Below, one piece after another: positions 17,791-26,089 of a stretch of DNA of 64,000 nt. Below the pieces are notes generated by a model. It ran no database searches. It worked only from the letters and a program-made list of their open reading frames with translations, and was not told the DNA's origin. Source of the stretch: Vibrio mimicus (GTDB taxonomy: Bacteria; Pseudomonadota; Gammaproteobacteria; Enterobacterales; Vibrionaceae). The DNA lies in contig NZ_CP077425.1 of NCBI RefSeq assembly GCF_019048845.1, forward strand, positions 186,001 through 250,000. Direction: 5' to 3'. Numbering within the stretch: the stretch's first letter is position 1; every line of letters starts with the position of its first letter. The translations under genes were made by a program, and so were the position numbers.

Positions 17791-18790
17791 CTTTTGCTGT
17801 TACTGCCGGCGTTACGACCACGTCACCTTGTTCAAGGCCAGAAAGGACTTCGACATAGTCACCATAAACTTGCCCCAAACGTACGGGGTTGAGTGCGCGT
17901 TGACCGTTATCGACTCGGTATACGGCGTTCAGTTCCGCACGGCGTAAAACGGCGCTGTTGGGCACTACTAATACTTCACGTTGACCGTAATTAAATTCGG
18001 TTTTTACCCACATACCCGGCATTAGCGCAGCCGTTTTTTCAGGCAGCTCAAGGCGAGTTTTGAAGGTATGTGATTGTGGATCGGCATAGCTAAACAAGCT
18101 GAATTCGGTCGGTTTGAGCAAAGTACCCTGCGCTGTACGCACAGTAAATTGATCCACTTGAGAAACGAATGGTTGATAACGTTGCGGAATTTCCGTTTCC
18201 ACTCGCAGTTCATCGAGCGAAAAACCGCGGAGCAGTGGCGTACCCGGTGCAACAGTCTCACCCAGCTCCACCATGCGCTGGGTAACAATGCCATCATAAG
18301 GAGCGGTGATATTAGTGTAACCCAAGGACTCTTTGGCTTGTTCCACCGCGGCTTGTGCCGATTTCACCGCCGCGTCTGCACTGCGAGCGCGAGCTTCGGC
18401 GCTGTCCATTTGATCTTTGGAAATCGCCCCTTTGGGGAAAAGTTGACGATAGCGATTTAATTGCGCTTGCGCTTCACGGTTTTGCGCGGTCGCACTCGCC
18501 AGTTGGGCTTTAGCTGCATCAAGCGAAGCCGATTGCTGAACCGCACTGATTTCTAGCAGCACTTGGCCTTTCTTGACGTAGTCATTGACATCAACATATA
18601 AGCCAACCACTCGCCCCGAGGTTTGTGCCGCCAAAGAACCTTGGTTGACAGGTTGCACAACGCCATCTAATTCGACCACCTGCGAGATCGACTCTGTTTT
18701 CACCGTAAACAGCTCGCTGCTGTCTTGATTTTGAGCGTAAGCCGAAGAAGCCAAGATCAGTGCGATACTCCAAGTTAATGCTTTCATCAT
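17783..18790 (-). CDS. vexL: RND efflux periplasmic adaptor VexL
   Basis: Membrane-fusion protein of 335 residues linking the RND pump to TolC. A signal peptide (ALTWSIALILASSAYA) leads to the lipoyl/barrel-sandwich half motif SLAAQTSGRVVGLYVDVNDYVKKGQVL, a coiled-coil hairpin (about 85-150, Ala/Gln-rich), the second lipoyl half SLGYTNITAPYDGIVTQRMVELGETVAPGTPLL and a beta-barrel C-terminus. First gene of the operon; its stop overlaps vexM. Confidence 0.92.
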   Translation of the reverse strand: MMKALTWSIALILASSAYAQNQDSSELFTVKTESISQVVELDGVVQPVNQGSLAAQTSGRVVGLYVDVNDYVKKGQVLLEISAVQQSASLDAAKAQLASATAQNREAQAQLNRYRQLFPKGAISKDQMDSAEARARSADAAVKSAQAAVEQAKESLGYTNITAPYDGIVTQRMVELGETVAPGTPLLRGFSLDELRVETEIPQRYQPFVSQVDQFTVRTAQGTLLKPTEFSLFSYADPQSHTFKTRLELPEKTAALMPGMWVKTEFNYGQREVLVVPNSAVLRRAELNAVYRVDNGQRALNPVRLGQVYGDYVEVLSGLEQGDVVVTPAVTAKGE

Positions 18791-18895
18791 CTTCCCTCGC
18801 AGATTCTACTTTCCCGCTTGTTGCCACACGGATCGCGGATGCTTCAAGCGGGTCAGAGTGTGAATTCCTAGATACTGCCTAATAGACTAGTTGCA

Positions 18896-19354
18896 TTAGG
18901 CGGTTTGTGTCTGAGTTTCTTTACGATTTTTAATACAGATCAATAAATTAGTAAGACCTAAGCCAAGCATCATGGCAGGAAAAAAGACCCATGCTCCTAA
19001 ATTGCCTAATGCTAAGCTGGAGACAATCGGCCCCGGGCAAATCCCCACTAACCCCCAACCCAAACCAAAGATCACAGAGCCCGAGATCAACCGACGATCA
19101 ATCTTGGTGTTATTGGCCAAGCAGAACACTTTGGCATTCACGGGTTTGGCTTTCGGTTTGATCAGTAAAAAATAAGCAGGCATGAACACTGCTAAAGCAC
19201 CACCCATCACAAACATCAAGCTTGGATCCCAAGCGCCTGCGACATCCAGAAACCCAATCACTTTGGCTGGATCGGCCATGCCTGATACCACCATACCTAA
19301 GCCAAATAACAGACCAGCGACGAGCGAAGTCACACGAAATAATACGTTATGCAT
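18896..19354 (-). CDS. YeeE/YedE-family sulfur transporter half (second gene)
   Basis: Polytopic membrane protein of 152 residues with four predicted helices. Contains the family motifs GLLFGLGMVVSGMADPAKVIGFLD and GSVIFGLGWGLVGICPGPIVSS with the conserved Cys near residue 110. The family (DUF395/YeeE) takes up sulfur compounds such as thiosulfate. It follows a paired 139-residue YeeE-type gene with a 10-base gap; together they make a split transporter next to a two-cysteine ArsR regulator. Confidence 0.88.
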   Translation of the reverse strand: MHNVLFRVTSLVAGLLFGLGMVVSGMADPAKVIGFLDVAGAWDPSLMFVMGGALAVFMPAYFLLIKPKAKPVNAKVFCLANNTKIDRRLISGSVIFGLGWGLVGICPGPIVSSLALGNLGAWVFFPAMMLGLGLTNLLICIKNRKETQTQTA

Positions 19355-19364
19355 ACTAACCCAC

Positions 19365-19784
19365 TTACATCAGATGAAGACGAACGAAAACCGTGACAGC
19401 AGCAACGACCATAAATACACAAGTCGCAACGATGGATCGCTTAGACAAGCGACCAATACCGCAGATACCGTGTCCACTGGTGCAGCCATTCGCCAGTCGT
19501 GTACCCACGCCGACCAATAAACCTGCAGCTGCAAGCACAACACCACTCACACCAAAATCGGTTGGGACATGATGACCAAGAAGCCTAGCACCTATCACAC
19601 CACCGCAAACCATGCCAACCACAAACAGCAGTCGCCATGCAAAGTCGCGCGATTTAGGCGTCAGTAAACCCGTCAAAATGCCACTGATCCCAGCAATTTT
19701 TCCGTTCATCAGCAACATCAATGTCGCTGAAATCCCTAAAAGCATCCCTCCAATTAACGAGTCCCAAGGAATAGAAAACGTCAT
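19365..19784 (-). CDS. YeeE/YedE-family sulfur transporter half (first gene)
   Basis: Membrane protein of 139 residues, four helices, with GMLLGISATLMLLMNGKIAGISGI and RLANGCTSGHGICGIGRLSKRS, the latter carrying the conserved cysteines expected for sulfur handling. It is the upstream partner of the gene at 18896. The regulator gene ends 16 bases before its start, so the regulator and both halves probably form one transcript. Confidence 0.88.
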   Translation of the reverse strand: MTFSIPWDSLIGGMLLGISATLMLLMNGKIAGISGILTGLLTPKSRDFAWRLLFVVGMVCGGVIGARLLGHHVPTDFGVSGVVLAAAGLLVGVGTRLANGCTSGHGICGIGRLSKRSIVATCVFMVVAAVTVFVRLHLM

Positions 19785-19800
19785 ACTTTCCTCTACTTAA

Positions 19801-20118
19801 TTATCGACAAAACACATTCTGTAAACTTTGAATCAACGCGGTGATTCGGCTATCTGCCAAGCGGTAAAAAACCTGTTGCGACTCTTTACGCGCCTGAATA
19901 ATGCCGTGCTTACGCAACACGGTAAGATGCTGAGAGAACGCAGACTGACTCAATGTTGAACCTTGTTGTAACTGCCCAACACCCATCTCACGATGGGTCA
20001 GTTGGCACAGCACCATTAGCCGTTCCGGATGAGCCATTACGCGCAGTAATTCAGCAACTTCCACTGCATTGCTCTTCATTTGTTCGATTTCAATGTGGTC
20101 ACTGGCTTGCTTAGTCAT
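19801..20118 (-). CDS. ArsR-family persulfide-type repressor (BigR/SqrR/HlyU-like)
   Basis: Winged-helix regulator of 105 residues. Helix-turn-helix is SQSAFSQHLTVLRKHGII. Two cysteines, Cys38 (VLCQL) and Cys104 (NVFCR), stand 66 residues apart, as in BigR/SqrR and in V. cholerae HlyU, where a disulfide or tetrasulfide between them releases DNA. No arsenic or metal Cys cluster of the CVC type is present. Divergent from the DUF2892/CoADR genes and upstream of the two YeeE genes, so it probably controls both sides in response to reactive sulfur. Confidence 0.9.
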   Translation of the reverse strand: MTKQASDHIEIEQMKSNAVEVAELLRVMAHPERLMVLCQLTHREMGVGQLQQGSTLSQSAFSQHLTVLRKHGIIQARKESQQVFYRLADSRITALIQSLQNVFCR

Positions 20119-20211
20119 GGCTTATCCTCTAACTAAAATTTAACGAGATCATACAAACATATGTATATTAGTCAATTCTTATTTAGATAAGAGCAATTTA
20201 GTTTATTTTAC

Positions 20212-20227
20212 ATTAGACATTTCTAAT
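20212..20227. promoter_or_regulatory. Candidate operator of the sulfur-responsive repressor
   Basis: ATTAGA-CATT-TCTAAT is a perfect 6-bp inverted repeat in the 154-base divergent region between the ArsR gene and the DUF2892 gene, in a very AT-rich stretch as for BigR-type sites. The function is inferred from position and symmetry. Confidence 0.45.
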
Positions 20228-20272
20228 TTATGGGCGTATAGTTTTGAACAAACAACAACGGAGGTTACCAAC

Positions 20273-20458
20273 ATGACGATTGAAAACGGTGTAAGAGTAT
20301 TAGCTGGCAGCATGGTTCTGCTTTCAGTCATTCTCACTTGGTTTGTTCACCCTAATTTTCTTTGGCTAACAGTATTTGTGGGCGTAAACCTGATCCAAAG
20401 CGCATTCACGGGCTTTTGTCCTGCCGCATTCTTTCTCAAGAAACTAGGATTACGTTAA
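20273..20458 (+). CDS. DUF2892 small inner-membrane protein
   Basis: A 61-residue protein with two hydrophobic helices (VLAGSMVLLSVILTWF and FLWLTVFVGVNLIQSAF), followed by GFCPAAFFLKKLGLR with a conserved Cys. Such DUF2892 modules occur alone or fused to rhodanese (as in YgaP). GGAGG lies before the ATG. It is the first gene of the divergent unit, followed 67 bases later by the CoA-disulfide reductase-like gene, so a role in sulfur or persulfide handling at the membrane is likely. Confidence 0.85.
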   Translation: MTIENGVRVLAGSMVLLSVILTWFVHPNFLWLTVFVGVNLIQSAFTGFCPAAFFLKKLGLR

Positions 20459-20525
20459 TGACAACCCAACACTCTGGCTTATCGAGATGGTGTGTTGGGA
20501 TCTAGCAACTGACTTGGAGTAACTC

Positions 20526-22231
20526 ATGACGAAAATAGTGATTATTGGTGGTGTTGCAGGTGGTGCTTCCGCAGCGGCTCGTGCTCGTCGACTCAGCGAA
20601 GACGCTGAAATCATCATGTTTGAACGCGGACCTTATGTTTCCTTTGCCAACTGCGGCTTGCCATATCACATCGGTGGTGACATCAAAGAGCGCAGCAATT
20701 TGCTGCTGCAAACGCCAGAGAGTTTTTTAGCGCGTTTTAATGTGGATGTCCGCACTATGAATGAAGTGTTGCGCGTTAATCGTGCGGCAAAAACCATTAC
20801 GGTACGCAATCTGCTCGATCAATCTGAATATGATGAAAGCTATGATTTTCTGCTGCTTTCCCCTGGAGCAGGCCCTGTCGTTCCGCCGATTCCGGGTATT
20901 CAAAACCCACTAACGCATTCACTGCGTAACATTCCAGACATGGATAAGATCATCCAGACTCTGCAAATGAATAAGCCAGAGCATGCCACCGTCATCGGTG
21001 GTGGTTTTATCGGTCTGGAAATGATGGAAGCTTTCCATCAGCTCGGCATAAAAACCACGCTGATTGAAATGGCAGACCAAGTGATGACACCAGTCGATCG
21101 AGAAATAGCGGGCTTTGCTCACGCTGAAATTCGCGCTAAAGGCATCGATTTACGTTTAGGCGTGGCTCTGAAATCGGTTGAGTTTAAACCTGCTGCAACT
21201 CTGCCAAGCACAGAATCTGGTGAATCCCTTGAACATAAGCATGTGGAAGGCGAACTGGATTTAGTGCTCAGCAATGGTGAAACACTGACTACTGACATTC
21301 TGATCATGGCGATTGGTGTGCGCCCAGAAACCAAACTGGCCGCAGAAGCAGGATTGCAGCTTGGTGAACTTGGAGGCATTTGGGTTAATGAGCAGATGCA
21401 AACCAGCGATCCAGCAATTTACGCCGTCGGTGATGCGGTTGAAGAGAAAGATTTTGTGACTGGCAAACAAACGCTGGTTCCACTTGCGGGACCTGCAAAC
21501 CGTCAAGGCCGTATGGCCGCGGATAACATGCTTGGTCGCAACGAAAGCTACCAAGGTACACAAGGTACCGCGATTTGTAAGATCTTCGATTTGGCTGTAG
21601 CTTCGACCGGTAAAAACGAGAAGCAGCTAAAACGTGAAGGCATTGCTTACGAAAAAGTGTATGTGCATACCGCAAGCCATGCGAGCTATTACCCGGGCGC
21701 TGAAGTCGTTTCCTTTAAGATGCTGTTTGATCCGCAGACGGGCAAAATCTTCGGCGCACAAGCCGTGGGTAAAGATGGCATCGATAAACGTGTATCGACG
21801 TGATGGCGGTTGCACAACGTGCTGGCATGACGGTTGAGCAGTTACAGCACCTTGAACTGACCTACGCTCCACCGTTTGGTAGCGCGAAAGATGTGATTAA
21901 CCAAGCGGCATTCGTGGCCACCAACCTAATCAAAGGCGATGCGAAAGCGATCCACTTTGATGAGATCGATAACCTCACTGCTGATCAAGTGTTGCTCGAT
22001 GTACGTAACCCGATGGAGTTACAAAACGTGGGCTACCTGCCCGGCGCAATCAACATTCCTGTTGACCAGCTGCGCCAACGTATGAATGAGCTGCCGAAAG
22101 ACAAAGAGATCGTGATTTATTGCCAAGTTGGGTTACGCGGTAACGTAGCATATCGTCAGCTGGTCAATAACGGCTTTAAAGCACGCAATCTGATTGGCGG
22201 TTATCGCACTTATAAGTTTGCTAAGGCTTAG
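20526..22231 (+). pseudogene. CoA-disulfide reductase/rhodanese fusion, frameshifted
   Basis: FAD-dependent pyridine nucleotide-disulfide reductase of the CoADR family fused to a C-terminal rhodanese, expected 567 residues. The N-terminal FAD site (IVIIGGVAGGASAAARARRL), active-site Cys in FANCGLPYHIGG, and NAD site (ATVIGGGFIGLEMMEAFH) are intact. The first frame stops at 21803 after GKDGIDKRVST. The second frame resumes at once with the family sequence (DVMAVAQRAGMTVEQL) and continues through the rhodanese domain with its Cys in VIYCQVGLRGN. The reading would be continuous if the GT at about 21790-21793 (CGTGTATC instead of CGTATC) were not duplicated. Either a real loss of function, a strain-specific break, or a sequencing error; the rhodanese part could be made separately only by weak internal initiation. 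Confidence 0.85.
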
Positions 22232-22274
22232 AACTATCATCTACTCGCCGCTTTCGGCTGAGTAGTGAAATCCT

Positions 22275-22310
22275 TCTCCTCGATGTTGATAAATGCCAAT
22301 ATCGAGGAGA
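22275..22310 (+). terminator. Hairpin after the sulfur locus
   Basis: TCTCCTCGAT (22275-22284) pairs perfectly with ATCGAGGAGA (22301-22310), then TCTTTCTT. A second hairpin, CTACTC-GCCG with CGGC-GAGTAG, lies at 22240-22265. They probably end transcription from the CoADR gene. Confidence 0.65.
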
Positions 22311-22420
22311 TCTTTCTTGAAATAAGATTCGGTTTAAATAACCGCAATACCATTCTAATCACCTCTTCTCGAAATCCCTCAACAAGTCATCAGGCTTAAC
22401 AAAAGCAAAACAGTATCCAT

Positions 22421-23281
22421 TTATTGAAATTTTTCACGAAACAATTCGATAAGCACTTTGACTTTCTGAGGGAGGTAAACTGCCGAAGGATAGATTAAGG
22501 TCAAATGCTGCTGGGGATGACGTAAGTTTGGCAGCACTTCCACTAAGTTTCCTTCCTCTAACGCTGGCTTTGAATGCACTTGAGGAATAAAAGCTATGCC
22601 TTGGCCAGCAATCGCCATCGAACGCAGCAAATGTAAATCGTCCGATTTGAGTGCCAGCGGTAGCCCGGGATCAAGCAAATTCGCGTTATAACGATTGGTA
22701 AGCAACCGATGGTGACGTAAATCTTTCACACTATTAATCGCCGGATACTTTGCTAAATATTCTTTAGATGCCACCAAATGCGAGCGATAAGGCAACAGGC
22801 TAAACTGCACATAGCTGTCATCACTCACTTTTACCATGTCAGGTAACAACTGAAGATCAAAAGCTTGGCGGCGCAAGTCAACACTTTGCTGATGGTTTTC
22901 AATCTCCAAGGCCACCGCGGGGTAACGCCGACTGAATTCGCGAATAATGGCGTTAAACGCCGCCGAGGTCACCAATGCAGAAGGAATAGCCAAACGCACT
23001 TTACCGCCAGACGGCTGATTATGTTCCGACATGACGGCTAAACCCTGCTGAATATGCGCCATCGGCTGGCCTATCAATTCAATCAAACGTTGGCCGTGTT
23101 CCGTCAGCTCGATCGAACGTGTTGTACGGATTAATAACTGGCAGCCCAGTGCTTTCTCCAGTTCTTGCAAACGACGGCTCACTTTTGAACGCTGTAACTG
23201 GTGAACTTGTGCCGCGGCACTGATGCCGCCATGCATAACTGTTTGTGTAAAGAGATACAGATCATCAAGATTAACGTTCAT
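22421..23281 (-). CDS. LysR-family transcriptional regulator
   Basis: A 286-residue regulator. Helix-turn-helix visible in YLFTQTVMHGGISAAAQVHQ and SKVSRRLQELEKALGCQLLI; effector domain after about residue 85, of the CrgA-like subgroup. It is transcribed away from the HlyD/DUF2955 pair across an 87-base gap, a standard arrangement for a LysR activator or repressor of an efflux operon. Ligand unknown. Confidence 0.92.
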   Translation of the reverse strand: MNVNLDDLYLFTQTVMHGGISAAAQVHQLQRSKVSRRLQELEKALGCQLLIRTTRSIELTEHGQRLIELIGQPMAHIQQGLAVMSEHNQPSGGKVRLAIPSALVTSAAFNAIIREFSRRYPAVALEIENHQQSVDLRRQAFDLQLLPDMVKVSDDSYVQFSLLPYRSHLVASKEYLAKYPAINSVKDLRHHRLLTNRYNANLLDPGLPLALKSDDLHLLRSMAIAGQGIAFIPQVHSKPALEEGNLVEVLPNLRHPQQHLTLIYPSAVYLPQKVKVLIELFREKFQ

Positions 23282-23380
23282 TGTCCTATTTTTAGCTCAT
23301 TTATGTCTTTTTTCACATTCTACTGCACCGCTTTACTCTTCTCTATAATCGCGCTCTTTCTTTTTTGAATGATAATTACC

Positions 23381-24445
23381 ATGACGGCAGAACATAAATT
23401 CCGACTCTGGATGCGCACACTGATTGTCCTATTCATCGTGCTATTCTTCTACATCATCTTTGCTGATCAGCACGCCCCAATAACCACAGAAGGACGCGTT
23501 CAAGGTTATGTTGTGCAAGTAGCACCTGAGGTTTCAGGCAAAGTAACCCAAGTGCAGATCCGTAACAATCAACAGGTACATCAAGGCGATGTACTGTTTA
23601 CGATTGATGCCCGTAAATATCGAATCGCCTTAGAGCAAGCGGAACTCTCGTTGCAATCAGCCCTAGAGAAAGAAGCAACCCTCTATTCGCAACGCGAAGC
23701 GGCTTTAGCCAACATTGCCCGTACGCAAGCCACCTATGACAATGCGCACCGCGAATATTTGCGTTTACAAAAACTCTCGACGCAACAAGTGATTTCACGC
23801 TCGGCTCTCGACAATGCCTTCGCTCAAAACCAAGTGGCACACGCCAATCTAAAAGCTGAACAACAGAGCTTGAAAGTGATTGAAGCACAACTTGGAGAGG
23901 GCGAAGGGCAAAGCACTGCGGTACGCGTGGCGCATAATGGCATTGAAAAAGCGCAGTTGGATCTGGCGAACACCCAAGTGCTCGCCCCAAGCGATGGCGT
24001 AGTCACCAATTTGCAATTGGAAGTGGGCAGCATGGCCAATGCCAATCAACCAATGCTGACTTTTATTCCCACTGGTTCACTTTGGGTTACTGGCGATTTT
24101 CGTGAGAAATCCGTCGCCAACGTGGATGCCAGCTATCACGCCATGGTGGCCTTTGATGCTTACCCCGGCCAAGTTTACGACTTCTCCCTCTCTAGTCGAG
24201 ACTATGGCGTTGCCGCTGCACAGCAGACACCGAATGGCTCTTTAACTAGCGTTGAAATTAACAACCGTTGGGTACGTGATGCGCAAAGAACTCGCGTCAA
24301 TCTCGCCAGTGATGCTGCCATGCCAAAAGCGCTTTTTGTTGGCTCGCGCGCCACCATTGTGCTGTATCCACAAGAAAGTACGTTTTGGCGCTGGATGGCC
24401 ACTTGGCAAATTAAGCTGGCTAGCGTGTTCCATTATTTGTATTAA
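23381..24445 (+). CDS. HlyD/EmrA-family membrane-fusion protein
   Basis: Periplasmic adaptor of 354 residues anchored by one N-terminal helix (TLIVLFIVLFFYIIFAD). Lipoyl half motifs VQVAPEVSGKVTQVQIRNNQQVHQGDVLFTI and VLAPSDGVVTNLQLEVGSMANANQPML flank a coiled-coil hairpin. The ATG at 23369 gives four more residues, but family members begin like MTAEHKFRLW, so I start at 23381; neither site has a clear ribosome binding site. The DUF2955 membrane partner follows after 8 bases. Confidence 0.88.
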   Translation: MTAEHKFRLWMRTLIVLFIVLFFYIIFADQHAPITTEGRVQGYVVQVAPEVSGKVTQVQIRNNQQVHQGDVLFTIDARKYRIALEQAELSLQSALEKEATLYSQREAALANIARTQATYDNAHREYLRLQKLSTQQVISRSALDNAFAQNQVAHANLKAEQQSLKVIEAQLGEGEGQSTAVRVAHNGIEKAQLDLANTQVLAPSDGVVTNLQLEVGSMANANQPMLTFIPTGSLWVTGDFREKSVANVDASYHAMVAFDAYPGQVYDFSLSSRDYGVAAAQQTPNGSLTSVEINNRWVRDAQRTRVNLASDAAMPKALFVGSRATIVLYPQESTFWRWMATWQIKLASVFHYLY

Positions 24446-24453
24446 GGCCGTCG

Positions 24454-25470
24454 ATGAAAACTCAGCGAATTTGGTTTGGCTGCGCCAGCGGCCTTGCCCT
24501 AAGTATGCTTTTTGATTGGTCCTACGGTTTTTTTGCCATCATGTTGCCACTGTTTGTTTTAAGCAGAGCAGAGCGTTTTCAACTCACTCCGTTACTGATG
24601 GTAGCGTTCTCTGCGGTGTGGACTACATTACAAGCCACCTTTTTGTTGGAATACTTTCAGTTTCACCCTGTGCTGATGACGGTGGCAGTTGGGCTGTTTT
24701 TCCTGTTCAAATGCATCGCGATGATGAATCCCAACACTTATTTATTCGGCTATATGGGGCTGTTGGTGGGGTCAATCGTGCTGAATTTTGCTAGCTATGA
24801 CTTCATCGACATCGAAGACTTTAACGTCAACTTATGGGTCATTTCTCTAGCCAATATCGCTATTTGCGCCATGGCATTTTGGCTGTTCCCTGAGCCCAAG
24901 AGGGACGAAATGCAGAACGCCATGACAACGCCAGTAAAAAGCGACCTAGATTACATCAGCCAAGTCGCGATGGGATGGATTGTTGCGATGAGTGCCTTTT
25001 TGTTGTTTCAAATGGCGGATCTCTACGATTCACTCTCAGCACAAGCTTCTATCATCATTATTCTGACGCCAATGACCTTGGCGGGCTCGATGGCGATGGC
25101 AAAAATTCGGGTGATTGGTACCGCACTGGGCTGCCTAGCCGGCTTAGCTGTGCAGTTGATTTTAGGCGGCTGGTACAGCAACGGCTTGCTGTTTTGGCTG
25201 GCTTTTATCATTGCCATGGGACCGTTTTGTTATTTACTCACTAAAGGCCCGATCAAAAGCGCAATTGCTTTTTCAGCGATGTCCGCACTGGCGGTGCCAC
25301 TCACCGCCATTGTGCCTGAAACAAAAGATGCCTTCTTTTCCATCTTGTACCGTTTTAGTTCCATCTTCGTCGCCGTCATTGCGACCACCATGTTGATGTG
25401 GGTCGTGCACCACGGAATACGTGTGATGTCGTTGAAACATCATGATGTTCGTGGGTTAGAAGTGAAATAA
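24454..25470 (+). CDS. DUF2955 (FUSC-like) membrane protein
   Basis: Polytopic inner-membrane protein of 338 residues with about ten hydrophobic helices in two groups split by a loop near 150-170. The pattern matches DUF2955, distantly related to the FUSC/AaeB efflux family, which pairs with HlyD-type adaptors. The partnership here is supported by the 8-base spacing. Substrate unknown, perhaps small aromatic acids as for AaeAB, but this is inference. Confidence 0.82.
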   Translation: MKTQRIWFGCASGLALSMLFDWSYGFFAIMLPLFVLSRAERFQLTPLLMVAFSAVWTTLQATFLLEYFQFHPVLMTVAVGLFFLFKCIAMMNPNTYLFGYMGLLVGSIVLNFASYDFIDIEDFNVNLWVISLANIAICAMAFWLFPEPKRDEMQNAMTTPVKSDLDYISQVAMGWIVAMSAFLLFQMADLYDSLSAQASIIIILTPMTLAGSMAMAKIRVIGTALGCLAGLAVQLILGGWYSNGLLFWLAFIIAMGPFCYLLTKGPIKSAIAFSAMSALAVPLTAIVPETKDAFFSILYRFSSIFVAVIATTMLMWVVHHGIRVMSLKHHDVRGLEVK

Positions 25471-25538
25471 CACCTCGTCTTTTGAACGACGGCTTTAAAC
25501 ATTAACCACCACAGCTGACATTTTAGAGATAACAGCAA

Positions 25539-25566
25539 AAAAGAGATGGGGGATTCCATCTCTTTT
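25539..25566. terminator. Bidirectional terminator between converging genes
   Basis: AAAAGAGATGG (25539-25549) and CCATCTCTTTT (25556-25566) form an 11-bp stem with a 6-base loop between the DUF2955 and VOC genes, with T/A runs on both sides. Confidence 0.8.
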
Positions 25567-25585
25567 CATCGGTAGGACTAAGGAT

Positions 25586-25966
25586 TTACTGCATAGAATG
25601 CAGACCAAACATATTGCCTTCGGTGTCCACCGCTAAAGTAATGAAGCCAAATTGGCCGATCGACATTTTCGGCGTGTGGACTTGTCCTCCTGCGGCGACA
25701 ATTCGCTCTTGTTCAACAGCACAATCATCACATGAGAAATAAATCAGTGTTCCGCCTCCACCAGCGCAAATGCCTTCCATTTTGACTAACGCGCCGGATG
25801 CGCCATATTTTTCCATATTGGCAGGGAAACTGAACATTTGTATTGGCATCGATGTTGGATTGGGCAATTCTTCTAAGGAAACTGTCAAGACGGTTTCATA
25901 AAACTTCTTTGCGCGCTCCATATCATTGACATAAATTTCGAACCAACCGACTGGGTTATTTTGCAT
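25586..25966 (-). CDS. VOC/glyoxalase-fold protein
   Basis: A 126-residue protein of the vicinal oxygen chelate superfamily with two beta-alpha-beta-beta-beta modules. The start VGWFEIYVNDMERAKKFYETVL is typical of the family, and the second module has FITLAVDTEGNMFGLHSM. No specific activity can be predicted; relatives include bleomycin-resistance-like and dioxygenase-like proteins. Standalone gene between a terminator and the acyltransferase gene. Confidence 0.85.
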   Translation of the reverse strand: MQNNPVGWFEIYVNDMERAKKFYETVLTVSLEELPNPTSMPIQMFSFPANMEKYGASGALVKMEGICAGGGGTLIYFSCDDCAVEQERIVAAGGQVHTPKMSIGQFGFITLAVDTEGNMFGLHSMQ

Positions 25967-26089
25967 GGTGTCACCTCTGTTTGTGATGCCTCATATCACC
26001 AAAAATCTGTCACAGGCGAATCTATGAGGCTTGAATTACATCCTCAATCACCATAGTCAATTCCTGTCGGTTATGTTGTCTTATGTTTG

